64,000 bases of DNA, from NCBI RefSeq assembly GCF_051201625.1, contig NZ_CP179203.1:2666001-2730000 (forward strand), written 5' to 3'. The DNA is from Shimia sp051201625. GTDB lineage: Bacteria; Pseudomonadota; Alphaproteobacteria; Rhodobacterales; Rhodobacteraceae. The translations under genes and the position numbers were made by a program. Shown here one piece after another: positions 62,473-64,000 of this stretch; within the stretch, counting starts at the first letter, position 1, and each line of letters begins with the position of its first letter. The notes below the pieces were generated by a model, which saw nothing but the letters and a program-made list of their open reading frames with translations, did no database searches and was not told where the DNA came from.

Positions 62473-62679
62473 ATGCTAAAAACAATAAAATGTCTAACGT
62501 TAGCGCTGATAACAACTTTAAGTTTTGCCTCAACCTCATCTGCGGCGAGTGTCGAGTGGTGTAGAATTCACAACAATCTTGGCACCGTATTTGGTAGTTG
62601 CTACAGGAGTAAAAGTGCCTGCGATCAAGTGAACAAAAGTAGTCAAGATCAGTTCACATGCGTTGCGGTTAGTAAATAA
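62473..62679 (+). CDS. Small secreted cysteine-containing protein (68 aa)
   Basis: The start at ATG 62473 is chosen because AAGGGAAATAAC precedes it; an upstream ATG at 62443 has no ribosome site. Signal peptide MLKTIKCLTLALITTLSFAS, then TSSAA. The mature peptide of about 43 residues has cysteines in VEWCRIHN, GSCYRSK, SACDQVN and FTCVAV, likely two disulphides. No family recognised. Confidence 0.5.
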   Translation: MLKTIKCLTLALITTLSFASTSSAASVEWCRIHNNLGTVFGSCYRSKSACDQVNKSSQDQFTCVAVSK

Positions 62680-62733
62680 AATGCGCTTAGGAGTGGATGC
62701 AAAGCATGTATCCGCTCGCTGTGTATCTATTGA

Positions 62734-62913
62734 GCGGTGTCAGACCAGTTCGAACTAGTCTCTGCAGTTACATCGCGGCTGCCCTTTATGCCGCGCCTAG
62801 ATTTCACCACTCAGCCAGAGCGGAAGCGTACTTATGAGTGCTGATCATCTACATTGCGGAGCGATGGCGGAAACCACCCTGCCCGCCTAAAGTTGGCTTT
62901 GTCTGACAAGACC
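62734..62913. repeat. Non-autonomous IS6-derived MITE, copy 6
   Basis: GCGGTGTCAGACCAGTTCGA at the left, GGCTTTGTCTGACAAGACC at the right, with family core TGCTGATCATCTACATTGCG and ACCACCCTGCCCGCC. Confidence 0.8.
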
Positions 62914-63002
62914 CGCAGAATGCTTTAAAAGGTGACACTCGTGCTATGGCGAGAGATTGCATGAGCCGTGACTATAAATAATGTGGGTAGTAACAAACTA
63001 GC

Positions 63003-63332
63003 ATGTACGTATCAGTAACCGGCCTTAAAACAAACAACCTATACGCCTCTATGAAGTTTTGGCTTCTCACTATTCCTGCATTTAGGGCTGCACAAAAAGC
63101 TGATGGTATATTGCTTTGTGAGAACAATAGCAGGAATGGGTACCAACATACCCTTACTGTTTGGGAGACAAAGGCACAGATGCTGGCATACGTCAGATCA
63201 CCAAAACATATGAAGGCCATGAAGGCTTTTTCGTCAATAGCTATTGGCAGACTGCTGAGCTACGAAAGTGACATCATTCCTAGTTGGGATCAGGCACTGC
63301 TAAAGTGGGAACGAGAAGCACGTGATGGTTGA
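63003..63332 (+). CDS. DUF3291/ABM-fold protein
   Basis: 109 residues. Pattern of the small alpha/beta-barrel family related to spheroidene monooxygenase-like and antibiotic-monooxygenase proteins: MYVSVTGLKTNNLYASMKFW, then PAFRAAQKADGILLC, then GYQHTLTVWETKAQMLAYVR, and a SPKHMKAMKAF...IGRLLSYESD ending. It has no metal or heme ligand that I can identify. The start is at ATG 63003. The ribosome site is weak. It precedes the zinc-ribbon-like gene by 18 bases. Confidence 0.6.
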   Translation: MYVSVTGLKTNNLYASMKFWLLTIPAFRAAQKADGILLCENNSRNGYQHTLTVWETKAQMLAYVRSPKHMKAMKAFSSIAIGRLLSYESDIIPSWDQALLKWEREARDG

Positions 63333-63350
63333 CGGCACCCGCAATTCACT

Positions 63351-63563
63351 ATGACCAAACTCTTCACCATTCCAGACCACACCCTCCGCATCACCTGTGG
63401 CGTCTGTAATCACCACTCCATGCTAGAGGTAGCCAACCTGATATTTGTGGTTGATGAAGACGCAACGGCCCATGATGTCCGCCTGAGATACAGCTGCCCA
63501 AAGTGCAAAACCAAAGGCAACAACACCTACGAAATCATCCCAGAGAGGCGAGATCTGAGTTGA
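63351..63563 (+). CDS. Small zinc-ribbon-like protein (70 aa)
   Basis: 70 residues. CGVCNHHSMLEV near the start and CPKCKTKGN near the end make a CxxC...CxxC pair, a plausible structural zinc site with two short strands between (VRLRYSCP). It follows the DUF3291 gene by 18 bases on the same strand. Function unknown. Confidence 0.5.
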   Translation: MTKLFTIPDHTLRITCGVCNHHSMLEVANLIFVVDEDATAHDVRLRYSCPKCKTKGNNTYEIIPERRDLS

Positions 63564-63618
63564 TAGATCCAGTATACACGATTGGCGAATGAACGCCGGT
63601 GAATTCACGACCTCCTTT

Positions 63619-63784
63619 CATATCATCCGCGCATTAACGTCTGCTCCAGCGTCAAGCTCAGCCTGCACATCAGCAGTTGTCTTTCCTGCCTTCCAACAAT
63701 CTAAATCACACAGTTTCCCACACTCGGCTGCTGCTTGTGTAGCGAGGGTCATAACCAACGCCACAATTAAGGCTTATGTTTCAT
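63619..63784 (-). pseudogene. Ankyrin protein N-terminal fragment with frameshift
   Basis: ATG 63784 opens MKHKP and then stops; dropping one missing base restores a signal peptide (ALIVALVMTLATQAAA) followed by ECGKLCDLDCWKAGKTTADV, then QAELDAGADVNAR, matching the module of the protein at 28149. The gene ends after the first ankyrin half-repeat. Confidence 0.65.
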
Positions 63785-63786
63785 CT

Positions 63787-63960
63787 TCAGTACCCACACT
63801 TCTTGTAATTGCTGCTCATACACTCTCTTGCCATTACTTGCGCTTTTGAGATGTCTTCAGAGGTCATCTTTTTGGCAATATTATCCCTGTTTTCAACACC
63901 ACAGTCACTCCCATTGGCGCTCCCATTGGCACTCCCAATGTTGTACCACATGTGCGCCAT
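63787..63960 (-). pseudogene. Sel1-repeat protein, C-terminal fragment
   Basis: The frame MAHMWYNIGSANGSANGSDC, then ENRDNIAKKMTSEDISKAQV, then ARECMSSNYKKCGY is the conserved tail of exported Sel1-repeat proteins. It starts at ATG 63960 with AAAGGAC upstream, but all repeats are missing. Its TGA lies 2 bases before the ankyrin ATG, the same Sel1-to-ankyrin order as at 28149-29273. Confidence 0.65.
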
Positions 63961-64000
63961 GATGTTGTCCTTTCGTGAGTTTTTATATTCAATTTATTTT

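Noticed and set aside
1..64000. CRISPR array
   Set aside because: No set of regularly spaced identical repeats was seen and no cas-like gene is present.

Overview
The window looks like an accessory stretch of the chromosome of a marine alphaproteobacterium of the Rhodobacterales (Roseobacter group). The evidence is the set of gene families: rpsU, TrmL, a Sco/SenC-like protein, DUF1989, inositol-type catabolism with an RpiR regulator, DMT exporters and twin-arginine binding proteins. The very high load of decaying insertion sequences is reminiscent of Octadecabacter-like genomes. The genus is inference from gene content only. I could run no database search, so family names rest on motifs and overall protein pattern.

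Layout. 1-10 kb: the 5' part of an APH-type phosphotransferase runs off the left edge, followed by small hypothetical genes, two DMT transporters, TrmL, a DUF1989 protein and an RraA-like protein, separated by IS6- and IS3-type debris. 10.4-24.9 kb: a tyrosine recombinase, rpsU, an LpxL-like acyltransferase, a DUF3604 gene cut by an IS6 element, a polysaccharide-lyase-like protein, and a compact HUH-replication-protein module (Rep, Gly-rich membrane protein, tandemly duplicated coiled-coil genes). This part ends in a decayed tRNA-Leu 3' fragment and a 5'-truncated SenC. 25-31.5 kb: AT-rich DNA with small orphan genes, a Sel1/ankyrin locus interrupted by one in-frame amber codon, and an alginate-lyase-like protein. 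31.5-37 kb: a catabolic or transport locus (shikimate-dehydrogenase-like, GntR, SsuABC-like ABC transporter, FAD oxidoreductase). 37.6-45.8 kb: an inositol-catabolism-like locus (iolE, iolD, divergent from ALDH, HpaI-type aldolase, hydroxyacid dehydrogenase, MocA, RpiR). 46-53 kb: an octaheme cytochrome c with HEAT/TPR tail, an exported sulfatase and an exported PafA-like phosphatase. 53-56.5 kb: orphan secreted genes, an ankyrin gene and IS fragments. 56.6-60.4 kb: an operon of a fluoroacetate-dehalogenase-like hydrolase, LeuCD-like dehydratase subunits and a LysR regulator. 60.4-64 kb: a decayed IS6 copy, an IS3 fragment, small secreted proteins and a second broken Sel1-to-ankyrin pair.

The islands of intact metabolism (31.5-50 kb and 56.6-60.4 kb) are tightly packed operons with stop/start overlaps. 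The DNA between them is mostly IS6-derived. There is one intact transposase, one copy killed by a nonsense codon, several end fragments, at least seven copies of a roughly 180-bp element with no internal gene, and three copies of a second derivative that carries a foreign coding segment. The most unusual items are the HUH-Rep module with its tandem duplication, the Sel1/ankyrin locus, the two non-autonomous IS6 families, and the non-standard inositol-like and LeuCD/dehalogenase gene sets.
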